Source: Thioalkalivibrio thiocyanodenitrificans ARhD 1 (GTDB taxonomy: Bacteria; Pseudomonadota; Gammaproteobacteria; Ectothiorhodospirales; Ectothiorhodospiraceae). Taken from it: a DNA stretch of 64,000 nucleotides. Positions 26,378 to 35,742 of the stretch are shown piece by piece. Location: contig NZ_KB900536.1 of NCBI RefSeq assembly GCF_000378965.1, forward strand, positions 879,583 through 943,582, given 5' to 3'. Positions within the stretch are counted from its first letter, which is position 1. Each line of letters starts with the position of its first letter. Position numbers and translations under genes: made by a program. Below the pieces are notes generated by a model. That model saw only the letters and a list, made by a program, of their open reading frames with translations, was not told where the DNA came from and did not search any database.

Positions 26378-27689
26378 GGGACTGTAATTAAATCTGTGTA
26401 ACTGCTTGTTTCTGTTTATGGTAGCTGAAACGGGAGACAAGCAGATGCAAGAACAAGAGAAGAAGGACTTGGCGGCGCGCCTGGCCAAGGGGATCAAGAC
26501 GGAGAAGGATCTGAGCGATTTCAGCGCTGAGCTGATGAAGCTGGTGGTGGAAACCGCGCTGGGTGCGGAGATGGAGGCGCACCTGGGCTATGCCAGGCAT
26601 GACCCGGGCGGGCACCACAGCGGCAACAGTCGCAACGGCTTCAGCCGCAAGACGCTCAAGGGCAGTCACGGGGAGGTCGAGATTGCCACGCCCCGGGATC
26701 GCAACGGCAGCTTCGAGCCGCGGCTGGTGGGCAAGGGCCAGACGCGGCTGACACAGTTTGATGATCAGATCCTGGCGCTCTATGCCCGGGGCATGAGCAC
26801 GCGCGACATTGTCTCGGCCTTTGAGCAGATGTACGGGGCGCAAGTGTCTGCGAACCTGGTCTCGCGGGTCACCGAGGCGGTGATCGAGCAGGTTGAGGCC
26901 TGGCAGAACCGGGTGCTCGACGAGGTCTATCCCATTGTTTTTCTGGATTGTGTGGTGCTCAAGGTGCGCCAGGACCGGCGCATGGTGAATAAATCGATGT
27001 ACCTGGCGCTGGGGATCAACACCGAGGGCGAGAAGGAGTTGCTGGGGCTGTGGCTGGCCGAAACCGAGGGGGCGAAGTTCTGGCTCTCGGTGCTCACCGA
27101 GCTTCAAAACCGGGGGGTCAAGGAGATCTTCATCGCCTGCGTGGACGGGCTGAGCGGCTTCCCCGATGCCATCGAGGCGGCCTTCCCCCATGCGCGGGTG
27201 CAGCTGTGCATGGTGCACATGGTGAGAAACAGCGTGCGCTACGTCTCCTGGAAGGAGCGCAAGGCGGTGTGCCGGGACCTGCGCCAGATCTACCACAGCG
27301 CGAGCGCCGAGCAGGCCGAGGCGCAGCTTGCTGCCTTTGAGGCCGTCTGGGGCGAGCGCTATCCCAGCATTGGGCCGATCTGGCGCCGGCACTGGGCACA
27401 GGTGATCCCGCTGTTTGATTATCCGCCCGAGATCCGCAAGGTGACCTACACCACCAACGCCATCGAATCGCTCAACAGCGTCATCCGCAAGGCCACCAAG
27501 AACCGGCGTGTCTTCCCCAGCGATGCCTCGGCGATGAAGGTGGTATTCTTGGCCGTGCAGAGCGCCTCAAAGCGCTGGACCCGGCCCATCCAGAACTGGA
27601 AGGCCGCCATGCATCGATTCGAAATCGAACATGGCGAGCGAATCCGGGACACTCAGGGATAGGCAGTTACACAAAAAGAATTACAGACT
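26378..27689 (+). mobile_element. IS256-family insertion sequence, copy 1 (1312 bp)
   Basis: Bounded by imperfect inverted ends: CTGTAATTnnnTnTGTGTAACTGC at the left and its complement at the right (GTTACACAAAAAGAATTACAG). Flanked by the 9-bp direct repeat CCTGAGGGG at 26369-26377 and 27690-27698. Removing the element restores the palindrome CCCTCCCC-TGA-GGGGAGGG, part of a dispersed repeat also found at 41010. Same length as copy 2 at 47663 and nearly identical in sequence, so both are probably recent insertions. Confidence 0.95.
26445..27662 (+). CDS. IS256-family (Mutator-like) transposase, copy 1
   Basis: 405 residues from ATG 26445, chosen for the GGGAG 8 bases upstream; the frame also allows ATG 26418 or TTG 26406. 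DDE-type catalytic residues: first Asp in PIVFLDCVVLKV, second Asp in FIACVDGLSGFPDAI, the family-typical HMVRN after it, and Glu in YTTNAIESLNSVIRK. N-terminal zinc-free DNA-binding region contains GHHSGNSRNGFSRKTLKG. It appears complete, so the element could be active. It differs from copy 2 at a handful of residues near the N-terminus (R/K and D/E changes). Confidence 0.95.
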   Translation: MQEQEKKDLAARLAKGIKTEKDLSDFSAELMKLVVETALGAEMEAHLGYARHDPGGHHSGNSRNGFSRKTLKGSHGEVEIATPRDRNGSFEPRLVGKGQTRLTQFDDQILALYARGMSTRDIVSAFEQMYGAQVSANLVSRVTEAVIEQVEAWQNRVLDEVYPIVFLDCVVLKVRQDRRMVNKSMYLALGINTEGEKELLGLWLAETEGAKFWLSVLTELQNRGVKEIFIACVDGLSGFPDAIEAAFPHARVQLCMVHMVRNSVRYVSWKERKAVCRDLRQIYHSASAEQAEAQLAAFEAVWGERYPSIGPIWRRHWAQVIPLFDYPPEIRKVTYTTNAIESLNSVIRKATKNRRVFPSDASAMKVVFLAVQSASKRWTRPIQNWKAAMHRFEIEHGERIRDTQG

Positions 27690-27715
27690 CCTGAGGGGAG
27701 GGAGCAGGGTCTGTT

Positions 27716-27890
27716 TTCATTCATCCTTCATCCTTCATCCTTCATCCTTCATCCTTCATCCTTCATCCTTCATCCTTCATCCTTCATCCTTCATCCTTCA
27801 TCCTTCATCCTTCATCCTTCATCCTTCATCCTTCATCCTTCATCCTTCATCCTTCATCCTTCATCCTTCATCCTTCATCCTTCATCCTTC
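27716..27890. repeat. Long heptamer array, TTCATCC x ~24
   Basis: About 24 almost perfect copies of TTCATCC. This is the longest and most homogeneous array in the window, consistent with recent expansion by slippage. It directly follows the duplicated target of IS copy 1 and precedes the qor stop. An open frame through it encodes only (FILHPSS)n and is not a gene. Confidence 0.95.
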
Positions 27891-27920
27891 GGTTCTGCTG
27901 CCCATCAGGGCAGCAGAACC
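27891..27920 (-). terminator. Hairpin spanning the qor stop codon
   Basis: GGTTCTGCTGCCC and its exact complement with loop ATCA; the stop codon of the minus-strand qor gene (27905-27907) lies in the loop. No T-tract follows, so a 3'-stabilising hairpin is more likely than an intrinsic terminator. Confidence 0.4.
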
Positions 27921-28882
27921 GAAGACCCCGTCGTCTTGCGTCCCTCCAGATCCCGGTGCGCCTGGGCCGCGTCCTTGAGGGCGTAGGTCTGGTTGATCTC
28001 GATGCGCACGGCGCCGCTGCCCACCACCTCGAACAGATCGCCGGAGGCCCAGGCCAGGTCTTCGGGCGTCGACGTGTAATGGAACAGGGTCGGGCGCGTC
28101 AGGAACAGTGATCCCTTCTTCGACAGCAGGATCGGCTCGAAGGGCGGCACGGGACCGGAGGCGTTGCCGAAGGTGACCATCATGCCCCGAGGGCGCAGGC
28201 AGTCCAGTGAGCCCATGAAGGTGTCCTTGCCCACGGAGTCGTACACGGCCGCCACCCCTTCCCCGTCGGTGATCTCCCGCACGCGCGTGACGAAATCCTC
28301 GCGGGTGTAGACGATGGGATGGTCGCATCCGTGGGCGCGGGCGATTTCGGCCTTCTCGTCACTGCCCACCGTGCCGATCACCGTGGCGCCCAGGTGGCTG
28401 GCCCACTGACAGGCGATGAGCCCCACCCCGCCCGCGGCGGCATGGATGAGAATCCTGTCCCCGGGTTCCACCCGGTGGATGCGCCTGAGCAGGTAATGCG
28501 CCGTCATGCCCCGGAGCATCATGGCGGCGGCGGTCTTGTCCTCGATGTTGTCGGGCAGCTTGACCAGCCGGGTCGCGGGCATGATGCGCGCTTCCGCATA
28601 GGCGCCCGGCGGCGGCGTGGCATAGGCCACCCGGTCGCCCTCGGAGAGCGTGGAGACGCCCTCGCCCACCGCCTCCACCACACCGGCCGCCTCCATGCCC
28701 AGCACTCCGGGCATCGACGGCAGCGGATACAGACCCGTCCGGAAATACACGTCGATGAAATTGAGCCCTACCGCGGTCTGGCGCAGACGCACCTCGCCCG
28801 GGCCGGGATCGCCCACCTCGATGGACTCCCAGCGCATCACCTCCGGACCGCCGGTTTCGTGGATTCGGATTGCGTGGGTCAT
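27905..28882 (-). CDS. qor: NADPH:quinone oxidoreductase, zinc-free MDR family
   Basis: 325 residues from ATG at 28882 (MTHAIRIHETGGPEVM). The frame runs far upstream, but that part is antisense-like. GroES-like N-domain with VGLNFIDVYFRTGLYPLPSMPGVLGMEAAGVV, no zinc cysteines, then a Rossmann domain with AAAGGVGLIACQWA and the QOR signature GTVGSDEKAEIARAHGCDHPI; C-terminus TGSSVLLP. Reduces quinones with NADPH in the cytoplasm. Length and motifs fit Qor (crystallin-like) better than other MDR enzymes. Confidence 0.92.
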   Translation of the reverse strand: MTHAIRIHETGGPEVMRWESIEVGDPGPGEVRLRQTAVGLNFIDVYFRTGLYPLPSMPGVLGMEAAGVVEAVGEGVSTLSEGDRVAYATPPPGAYAEARIMPATRLVKLPDNIEDKTAAAMMLRGMTAHYLLRRIHRVEPGDRILIHAAAGGVGLIACQWASHLGATVIGTVGSDEKAEIARAHGCDHPIVYTREDFVTRVREITDGEGVAAVYDSVGKDTFMGSLDCLRPRGMMVTFGNASGPVPPFEPILLSKKGSLFLTRPTLFHYTSTPEDLAWASGDLFEVVGSGAVRIEINQTYALKDAAQAHRDLEGRKTTGSSVLLP

Positions 28883-29038
28883 GAATGGCTCCTTCAATGC
28901 AGATACATGAAAAACAGATACAAGATACAAGATAAGGGAGGATGCTGCCCGCGGATCACCGGCTCTTTGCTGTTTCGAGTGGATGGTCTTTGTCGACCAC
29001 GCAAGGATCGCAGGGGGGGGGCAGAGCCAAGGGCACAC

Positions 29039-29106
29039 GTAGGAGCCCGGTCCTCCGGGCGATAGGAGGGCACGGGGAGACGGATCGCCCGGTCCCCCGG
29101 GCTTCC
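29039..29106. repeat. REP-like palindrome, GTAGGAGCCC family, diverged
   Basis: Left arm GTAGGAGCCCGGTCCTCC; right arm has mutated end (GGGCTTCCAC instead of GGGCTCCTAC). Lies between the kinase gene end and qor start; a short AGATACA heptamer array (28915-28933) is nearby. Confidence 0.75.
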
Positions 29107-29117
29107 ACCGCCATCCC

Positions 29118-30134
29118 TTACAGGATCGCCGGTTCATCCATGACCGCGATCTGTTCGCGCAGTTCCAGGATGCGGTCTTCCCAGTAGCGGGGGTTGTCAA
29201 AGAACGGGAAGGCCATGGGAAATGCGGGATCGTGCCAGCGCCGCGCGATCCAGGCGGAATAATGGATGAGGCGCAGGGTGCGAAGCGCCTCGATGAGGTG
29301 CAGTTCCCGGAGGTCGAAGTCCCGGAAATCCTCGTAGCCCTCGCGGATGGCGGCCCATTGGGCGGCCATGCTCTCGGGGTCGCCCGAGAGCAGCATCCAC
29401 AGATCCTGAATCGCGGGCCCCATGCGGGTATCGTCGAAATCCACGAAGTGCGGGCCGGCATCGGTCCACAACACGTTGCCTCCATGGCAATCGCCGTGCA
29501 GACGCAGGGCACGGACCTGTCCGGCACGCCGGTAGCAGTGCGCCACCCCTTCCAGCGCCTGATCCACCACGCCCCGATAGACCGGCTCCAGGTCCGCGGG
29601 AATGATCCGGTTGTCCAGCAGGAACGCCCTGGAGCGCATGCCGAAGGTCTCGGCATCCAGGGTCGGCCGGTGCCGGAAGTCTTCCATGGCACCGACCCCG
29701 TGGATACGGGCGATGAAGCGCCCGAGCCGGGTCAGCGTTTCGGGATCGTCCAGTTCCGGGGCATGTCCCCCCTGGCGGGGAAACACGGAGAAACGTTCAC
29801 GGCCGGCATGAAGCAGCGTGCCCTGTCCGGGAAATTCCAGGGGCGGTACCGCGGGGATCTCGCGCTCCGCGAGCTGTCCGACGAACCGGTGCTCCTCCAG
29901 GATGGCAGCATCGCTCCAGCGGCCGGGCCGGTAGAACTTGACCACGCAGGGAGTCTCATCCTCCAGGCCCACCTGGTAGACGCGGTTCTCGTAGCTGTTG
30001 AGCGCCAGCAGGCGTCCGTCGCAGACCAGTCCGTGGGCTTCGAGCACGTCGAGGATGCGATCCGGCGTCAGGCCCCCGAACGGCGCGCTCAGGGCATCGG
30101 CCTCGATGCCGGGATCGGGCGGGCCGCCGCTCAT
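29118..30134 (-). CDS. srkA: Stress response kinase A (YihE/RdoA)
   Basis: 338 residues from ATG at 30134 (MSGGPPDPGIEAD); the frame allows ATG 30167. Protein-kinase-like/APH fold: LNSYENRVYQVGLEDETPCVVKFYRPGRWSDAAILEEHRF (ATP lysine in VVKFYRP), catalytic loop LHGDCHGGNVLW, metal-binding FVDFDDTRMGP. This spelling is specific for SrkA, a Ser/Thr kinase that protects from Cpx-mediated stress death. It starts 71 bp after the desaturase stop on the same strand, so the two may be co-transcribed. Confidence 0.93.
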   Translation of the reverse strand: MSGGPPDPGIEADALSAPFGGLTPDRILDVLEAHGLVCDGRLLALNSYENRVYQVGLEDETPCVVKFYRPGRWSDAAILEEHRFVGQLAEREIPAVPPLEFPGQGTLLHAGRERFSVFPRQGGHAPELDDPETLTRLGRFIARIHGVGAMEDFRHRPTLDAETFGMRSRAFLLDNRIIPADLEPVYRGVVDQALEGVAHCYRRAGQVRALRLHGDCHGGNVLWTDAGPHFVDFDDTRMGPAIQDLWMLLSGDPESMAAQWAAIREGYEDFRDFDLRELHLIEALRTLRLIHYSAWIARRWHDPAFPMAFPFFDNPRYWEDRILELREQIAVMDEPAIL

Positions 30135-30204
30135 GCGTGCACCCACCGGCCCGGCCCGGCCGGCCACGGTACGACGAGGACCGCCGCACCGTGGATCATG
30201 GCCG

Positions 30205-31344
30205 TCAGGACAGTTGCAGCGTCAGCAGGGCGAGCCGCTTGCGCTGCATCTTGAGCAGATACTCGAACTCCCGGATACGCGTGCGCATGACGGCATGTTC
30301 CCACTGGACTGCAAGCTGCTGCCGGGTCTGTTCGTACAGGCCGCGCTTGTGGGCCTTCCATTGCTCCAGGACGGACAGGAAGTGCTGGTACTCCTGCTCC
30401 AGCACCGTTCGCCATTTTTCCACGTTGCCGCCCCCCCGGGAGAGCTTCCTGCGCGCCTCGCGGAATTGCATGGCGATCAGGGCCTGCTGGATCTGGAAAT
30501 TGCTGGCCCGTTTCAGGTTTCCGGCGAGACCCAGCCAGCTCAGGGTGGCGATCAGCCACTTGGTCGGGTCGTACTGCCACCAGCGCACGCCGTTGCGGTA
30601 ATCGTACTGAAACAGGTGGTGGAAATTGTGATACCCCTCGCCATAGGTCAGCAGCGCCAGGACGCCGTTGTCCCGGGCGCTGTTCCCGTCCGTGTACGGC
30701 TGGCGGCCCCAGAAATGGGCCAGCGAGTTGATGAAGAAGGTGAAATGATGCGCGAGGACCAGGCGCAGAAAACCGGCCAGCAGGAGCATCTCGATCACAT
30801 TGCCGAAAATCAGCCCGAGCACCACCGGCAGGCCGATGTTCATCGACAGTGCAATGGGCACGTAGTAGCGGTGCTGCCACATGACGACGGGGTCGCGCAG
30901 CAGGTCCGGCGCGTTGCTGAAGTCGGCCTTGCCGCTGGGGTAGTCCCTGAGCATCCAGCCGATGTGGGAGAACCAGAGACCCCGCCCGGCGGAGTAGGGA
31001 TCCCGTTCATTGTCATCCACGTGACGATGGTGCGTGCGGTGGCCGGAGGCCCAGATCAGGATGCTGTTCTGCAGGGTACAGGCACCCCACAGGGCCATGA
31101 AGACGCGCACCGCGGGATGGGCCTCGTAGGCGCGATGCGCCCACAGCCGATGGTAGCCGGCCGTGATGGACATGCTGCCAAAGACCATGAACAGGCCGAA
31201 GGCGACCCAGGCGCTGGCACTGTAGCCATGGGTCAGGCCGTACCAGGGCACCACGGTCACGGCCACCAGCGCCGTCAGGCTGAACATCAGCGTGGTGGTC
31301 CAGATCAGGCGCGGACGGGTTTCGGGGGACGCGGATTCGCTCAT
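30205..31344 (-). CDS. Acyl-CoA/acyl-lipid delta-9 fatty acid desaturase
   Basis: 379 residues from ATG at 31344 (MSESASPETRP). Membrane-bound di-iron desaturase: two pairs of hydrophobic helices (about 15-60 and 150-200) and the three histidine boxes HRLWAH, HRTHHRH and HNFHH (in GEGYHNFHHLFQYDYRNG). The C-terminal ~90 residues form a long basic helical extension (KWRTVLEQEYQHFLSVLEQWKAHKR...), longer than in the shortest homologues but seen in marine gammaproteobacterial stearoyl-CoA desaturases. Introduces a double bond into saturated acyl chains, adjusting membrane fluidity. Confidence 0.9.
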   Translation of the reverse strand: MSESASPETRPRLIWTTTLMFSLTALVAVTVVPWYGLTHGYSASAWVAFGLFMVFGSMSITAGYHRLWAHRAYEAHPAVRVFMALWGACTLQNSILIWASGHRTHHRHVDDNERDPYSAGRGLWFSHIGWMLRDYPSGKADFSNAPDLLRDPVVMWQHRYYVPIALSMNIGLPVVLGLIFGNVIEMLLLAGFLRLVLAHHFTFFINSLAHFWGRQPYTDGNSARDNGVLALLTYGEGYHNFHHLFQYDYRNGVRWWQYDPTKWLIATLSWLGLAGNLKRASNFQIQQALIAMQFREARRKLSRGGGNVEKWRTVLEQEYQHFLSVLEQWKAHKRGLYEQTRQQLAVQWEHAVMRTRIREFEYLLKMQRKRLALLTLQLS

Positions 31345-31795
31345 GGGACGCAGGACTCGCAATCGGGTGACGGACTTGGTTACATTTTAGCAGGGAGCCG
31401 CTTCATACCGATACGTCAACCGGCGGCTGTCGTTCAGTCCCCCGGCACCGGGCGCCTTCGCGGTGGCGTGTCGGGCCGGTCTCGCGAACCGTGATCCGGG
31501 CCCGGCGCATACCCGGTGCCTGGCTGACCGGATGGCGGCTCCCGGCTTTGGATGCAAGTGATTGGATCATTAAAGTTTAATTAAATCAATATTAAATAGG
31601 ACATATCTCTCAAGAAACATGACATCCGTCGGGCAGAATCCGGTGGGTGGTCTAAGGTTAGCAGAGAACAATAAAAGCCAATGGGAAGACACGGTCGGAC
31701 CGGTTGATGCGCCATCCGACGCGATTCCCGCGCCCCGGAGAAACGCCCTGCGCGACTGACGCCGGAGCGATAACCAGAGAGAGGGAGTATTGCCG
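31345..31795. other. Gene-free divergent region between desaturase and TRAP genes
   Basis: About 450 bp. The half near 31565-31610 is AT-rich (TTAAAGTTTAATTAAATC...) and probably carries promoters for the TRAP operon; no palindromic repeat of the window families is found here. Confidence 0.45.
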
Positions 31796-32839
31796 ATGAA
31801 ACGCTTTTTCCTGACACTCGTTTCCGCCCTTGTGATTGCCGTCCCCCTGGGGCTGTCGGAGATCCGTACCGCAGACGCCCAGGGCCAGGTGACACAGTTG
31901 CGCTGGGCCACCTCTGCGGTGGGTTCGGCGGGCCATCGCGCCAAGGTGGCCCTGATGGCCATGCTCAACCGGGAGATGCCCGACTACTCCATCACGGTAC
32001 TGCCCACGCCGGGCGCGCTTGCCACGGTGCGGGGCTATGCCACCAACCAGTTCGACGGCTACTACGGCGCCGACATCGCCTTCCGCGAGCTGGCGGGCGA
32101 CACCGGCCGGTTCCGCGGCTTCAGCCAGCAGATGCAGCGTGAACCCGTGCAATCCTTCTGGGCCTACACCATGGAAGTGGGCCTGGGTGTGCGGGCCGCC
32201 GACCGGGGCAACTATTCCGGCTGGGGCGATCTGGCCGGCCGGCCCGTGTTCACGGGTCCGGCGCCCTGGGACGTGCGCGCCCAGCTGGAGCGGGCCATGC
32301 AGACCCTGGAAGTGGGGCATGAGTACGTGGAACTCGACCGCGGCCTGACCGCCTCATCCCTGGCCGAGGGAAACATCGATGCCTTCATCGTCTACAGCAC
32401 CGGCGAAGCCAGCCCCGCCCCCTGGGTGAACGAGGCCATGATCGCCGCCGACGTGGCCGTGCTCAACCCGAGCGAGGCCGAGATCGCGAAGCTCCGGGGG
32501 GCCGGACTTGACGTGGTGGAAGTGGATCCGGATGTATTCCGCGGCGACGTGTATGTGGACAAGGTGCTGGTGGTGCCTTTCTACTACGGGTTCCATGTAG
32601 GGCCCGAAGTGCCCGCCGTTGATGTGTTCCGCATGCTCACCATCATCGAGGCACATGCTGAGGAACTGGCGCGCTCCGACGCCGCGTTCCGTCAGATCAG
32701 CCGGGACATGGTGGATATCCAGCGCCGTGGCGTAGCCGCCTCTGTGGACTCGGTGAAGGTGCATCCGGGGCTTGCCCGTTACCTGCGTGAAAAAGGCGCC
32801 TGGGACAGCGCCTGGGACGATCGCATCGCCGGCAACTGA
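31796..32839 (+). CDS. TAXI-family TRAP transporter solute-binding protein
   Basis: 347 residues from ATG at 31796, preceded by GAGAGAGGGAG. Signal peptide MKRFFLTLVSALVIAVPLGLS with cleavage near ADAQ. The mature part follows the TAXI (TRAP-associated extracytoplasmic immunogenic) pattern: LRWATSAVGSAGHRAK, two ligand-binding lobes, DLAGRPVFTGP, and FYYGFHVGPEVP. It captures an organic acid in the periplasm and hands it to the fused permease encoded 27 bp downstream. Ligand not evident; context suggests a short-chain carboxylate. Confidence 0.88.
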   Translation: MKRFFLTLVSALVIAVPLGLSEIRTADAQGQVTQLRWATSAVGSAGHRAKVALMAMLNREMPDYSITVLPTPGALATVRGYATNQFDGYYGADIAFRELAGDTGRFRGFSQQMQREPVQSFWAYTMEVGLGVRAADRGNYSGWGDLAGRPVFTGPAPWDVRAQLERAMQTLEVGHEYVELDRGLTASSLAEGNIDAFIVYSTGEASPAPWVNEAMIAADVAVLNPSEAEIAKLRGAGLDVVEVDPDVFRGDVYVDKVLVVPFYYGFHVGPEVPAVDVFRMLTIIEAHAEELARSDAAFRQISRDMVDIQRRGVAASVDSVKVHPGLARYLREKGAWDSAWDDRIAGN

Positions 32840-32866
32840 GGGGCCGCTGATCGCCCCGACGGCCTG

Positions 32867-34834
32867 ATGAACGAATCCGCCGCCAGCGGTCCCGACGTGC
32901 CGGGACTTTCCCCCTTGGCACGTCGGTTGCGGCTGGCGGCGGATATCCTGTTCTACCTGGTCGGTACGATCTTCTTCCTGCACTTATCGCGCTACTACGT
33001 CACCGGGGCCGGCGGCCCCACCCAGCTCGCCGTGGTGGGGGTCCCGCTCACCATCTGCCTTGTCTACCTCAACGATCTGCGCCATGGCGAGTTGTATCCA
33101 CGCCTGGGGCATCTGGCCCCGTTCATCATCGCGCTCGTGTATTGCGGCATCAGTGTCTACGCCATTTCCTATCTGATCCGCGAGTTCGACGAGATTCGCA
33201 TCTATCGCCTTGGCCTGTGGAATCTCCATGACCTGGCGGTGGGCGGCGCCGTCGCGGCGCTGGTGATGGAGTACACACGGCGGCGCTACCTTGCCCTGTT
33301 CGTCCTCAACATCCTGTTGATCCTCTACACGGTCTACGGCTATCTGGTACCGGGCCTGTTCAACCATCCGGGCATGACCTGGACCCGCGTGGTCAGTGCA
33401 GTGAGCGTGGAGATCTCGACGGGAGTCTTCGAGCGTCTGCCGCAGCTTGGCCTCACGCTGATCGGTTCCTTCATCCTGGTACTGGCGGCACTTCGCGCCT
33501 TCGGCTGCATCGACTCCCTCCTGCACGGCTCCACCCGGATTGCCGTGCATTCGCCCAGATTGCTGCCCCAGGCGGCGGTGATCGGCTCCTTCGGTGTGGC
33601 GGCCGTATCGGGCTCAGGCGCGGCCAATGCCGCAACCACCGGCACCGCAACCATTCCCGTGCTCATCAAGGCGGGCTTTCCACGAGTCACGGCAGCGGCG
33701 GTGGAGACCGCCTCATCCCTGGGTGGCCAGCTCATGCCCCCGCTCATGGGGATTGCCGCGTTCCTCATGGCCGACTATCTGGGCGTCGGCTACTTCGACG
33801 TGGTGGCCAGGGGGTTCGCACCGGCCATCATCTTCTACCTGGGCGTGGCCTTCGCCGTCTGGCTTCTGGCCGGGCGCTACTACCGGCGCGCCGTCTCGCC
33901 GGCGGTGGAGCCCCTGGGCTTCATGGACTGGGCCAATATCGCAGCCTACTTCGTCGCGGTGGCGGGCCTGATCTATTTCATGGGCGTGGAGCGCAAACCC
34001 GCCATGGCCGCGGCTCAGACCGTGTTCACCTACTTGTTCATCTTCCTGGCCGCGGCCTTCGCCGTGCGCAGCGTCAAGGCGCGCCGTTTCTCGATCGAGT
34101 GGGTTACCCGCCCGCTGCTGCGAATGATCGAATCCTATGCCAGCATCACCGCCGAGTTGACCATCCTGCTGGCGACCCTGGGCATACTCACGGCCACCTT
34201 CACCATCACGGGCGTGCCGACCAAGGTGGGCATCCTGCTCATGGAGGGCGCCGGGATCAATCTTGCCGTGATGGTGCTGGTAGGCTTCGGGTTCGGCTAT
34301 ATCATCGGCATGGGCCTGCCGGTGGCGCCGACCTACATCATCATCGCCATCGTCATCTCGCCGTTCATGATCCGCGCCGGCGTGGATCCGTGGGTGGTGC
34401 ACTTCTTCGCCTTTCTGGTGGCGGTGTTCGGTGAACTCTCGCCACCCACCTCGGTGACCGCCGCGGTCGCCTCGCGTATCGCGGAGGCGCCCTTCATCCG
34501 TACCATGATGGTGGCCATGGTGATCTGTATGCCGTTGATGCTCATGATGGGCGCCATCTTCGCCCGTCCCGACCTGGTCGTGCAGCCGGGGATGGCGCAA
34601 CTGCCCGCCTTCGTCCTGGTGCTGATCGGCACCCTGGCCATCAGCTTTGCCCTGCAGGGGAGCTTCATCTACCCGCGCATGGCGGACATCACCCTGCGCA
34701 TCATCCTGGCGGGTCTCGCCGGCGCGGCGGTCTTCCATCCCGACACTGCAACCGCAGCGGGCTATGCCGTGCCCAGCCTGCTGCTGATGCTGTTCGGGCT
34801 GTGGCGATACCGCCGGCTCGTACCCTTGAGATGA
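32867..34834 (+). CDS. TRAP transporter fused permease (4TM/12TM)
   Basis: 655 residues, around 16-18 hydrophobic helices, the fused DctQ-DctM type that accompanies TAXI binding proteins. Conserved transport core: GSFGVAAVSGSGAANAATTGTATIPVLIKAGFPRVTAAAVETASSLGGQLMPPLMGIAAF and the second repeat GMGLPVAPTYIIIAIVISPFMIRAG, then FGELSPPTSVTAAVASRIA. Couples uptake to a Na+ or H+ gradient. Its stop overlaps the start of the TSUP gene (ATGA), so the three genes form one operon. Confidence 0.93.
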   Translation: MNESAASGPDVPGLSPLARRLRLAADILFYLVGTIFFLHLSRYYVTGAGGPTQLAVVGVPLTICLVYLNDLRHGELYPRLGHLAPFIIALVYCGISVYAISYLIREFDEIRIYRLGLWNLHDLAVGGAVAALVMEYTRRRYLALFVLNILLILYTVYGYLVPGLFNHPGMTWTRVVSAVSVEISTGVFERLPQLGLTLIGSFILVLAALRAFGCIDSLLHGSTRIAVHSPRLLPQAAVIGSFGVAAVSGSGAANAATTGTATIPVLIKAGFPRVTAAAVETASSLGGQLMPPLMGIAAFLMADYLGVGYFDVVARGFAPAIIFYLGVAFAVWLLAGRYYRRAVSPAVEPLGFMDWANIAAYFVAVAGLIYFMGVERKPAMAAAQTVFTYLFIFLAAAFAVRSVKARRFSIEWVTRPLLRMIESYASITAELTILLATLGILTATFTITGVPTKVGILLMEGAGINLAVMVLVGFGFGYIIGMGLPVAPTYIIIAIVISPFMIRAGVDPWVVHFFAFLVAVFGELSPPTSVTAAVASRIAEAPFIRTMMVAMVICMPLMLMMGAIFARPDLVVQPGMAQLPAFVLVLIGTLAISFALQGSFIYPRMADITLRIILAGLAGAAVFHPDTATAAGYAVPSLLLMLFGLWRYRRLVPLR

Positions 34835-35583
34835 CCATCGAACAGGTCTTGCTGCTGCTGGCGGCAGGCGCCCTGTCGGGCTTTCTCAACGTCATGTCCG
34901 CCGGGGGATCCATGATCACCCTGCCGGTGCTCATGTTCGTCGGCCTGGACAGCACCACGGCCAACGGCTCCAACCGTGTCGGCATCGTGCTGCAGAACAT
35001 CACGGCCACCTGGAAGTACCGCAGCGCCGGACACCGGCACCTGCGCCTGGGCATCAAGCTCTCCGTACCCGCCGTGGCGGGCGCCGTCGTCGGGGCCTGG
35101 GCCGCCACTCTGGTGGGCGACGACCTGTTTCGCTGGATTCTCATCCTGGTGATGGTGGGCTCGTCGGTGATCATGCTGATGCCCATGCCGACGCACCGGG
35201 ACACGGTATACCTGGAGGATTCGCACCTGCGATGGCCGGTGATCGCCGCCATGGGCGTCATCGGCTTCTACGGCGGCTTCATCCAGGTGGCCGTGGGCAT
35301 CCTGTTCATCGTGCTGCTCTACCGGATCCTGCGCATCGATCTGGTGCAGGTGAACATCCTCAAGGTGCTGGTGGTGCTCTTCTACATGGTGCCGGCCCTG
35401 GGCATCTTCATGGCCACGGGCAACGTGCACTGGGGCTTCGGACTGGTGCTCGCCGCAGGCAGCATGGCCGGCGCCTGGCTCGGCGCCCACATGACCCTGG
35501 GCCCGCGGGGCGCGGTGTGGATCCAGCGCATCACCCTGCTCATCATCGCGGCAATCATCATCAAGCTCATCGCCGACATGTGA
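34831..35583 (+). CDS. TauE/SafE (TSUP) family permease, second copy
   Basis: 250 residues from ATG at 34831, overlapping the TRAP permease stop by 4 bp. About eight helices; first repeat AAGALSGFLNVMSAGGSMITLPVLMFVGLDSTTANGSNR, second repeat GVIGFYGGFIQVAVGILFIVLLYRIL. Probably an anion exporter or importer; the overlap with a TRAP system argues that it handles a related substrate or exports a product such as sulfite from a sulfonated substrate. That link is inference only. Only distantly similar to the TSUP protein at 18870. Confidence 0.85.
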   Translation: MTIEQVLLLLAAGALSGFLNVMSAGGSMITLPVLMFVGLDSTTANGSNRVGIVLQNITATWKYRSAGHRHLRLGIKLSVPAVAGAVVGAWAATLVGDDLFRWILILVMVGSSVIMLMPMPTHRDTVYLEDSHLRWPVIAAMGVIGFYGGFIQVAVGILFIVLLYRILRIDLVQVNILKVLVVLFYMVPALGIFMATGNVHWGFGLVLAAGSMAGAWLGAHMTLGPRGAVWIQRITLLIIAAIIIKLIADM

Positions 35584-35659
35584 CGGCGGCTGCCCGCCGC
35601 CCATCGCTGGATGGTCATCAATTTCATGACTTCTCGTCAGAAGTGAATCTGATAGTTCT

Positions 35660-35679
35660 TTCCAATCAATGCATTGGAA
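35660..35679. repeat. Inverted repeat upstream of prpE
   Basis: TTCCAAT - CAATGC - ATTGGAA, perfect 7-bp arms, 17 bp before the candidate regulator site. Could be an operator or the end of the TRAP operon. Confidence 0.35.
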
Positions 35680-35695
35680 ATCTCGCCGCCAACGG

Positions 35696-35707
35696 ATTGT
35701 TGACACT
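35696..35707 (+). promoter_or_regulatory. Candidate GntR/FCD operator upstream of prpE
   Basis: ATTGTTGACACT matches the palindromic site at 38154 (ATTGTTGACAAT) at 11 of 12 positions, including the first ten bases. The TTGACA within it could also be a -35 element. Occurrence before both the regulator gene and prpE suggests one regulator for the set. Confidence 0.5.
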
Positions 35708-35742
35708 TCCGCCAAAACCGCTAGTGTTCTACTAGCCGGCCG

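Noticed and set aside
27716-27890. Possible CRISPR array
   Set aside because: The unit is 7 bp without spacers; it is a simple tandem repeat.
27631-27978. A 115-codon frame with repeated HPSSFIL peptide
   Set aside because: It comes only from the 7-bp repeat being open in all three frames on that strand, and it overlaps the transposase end and qor stop.
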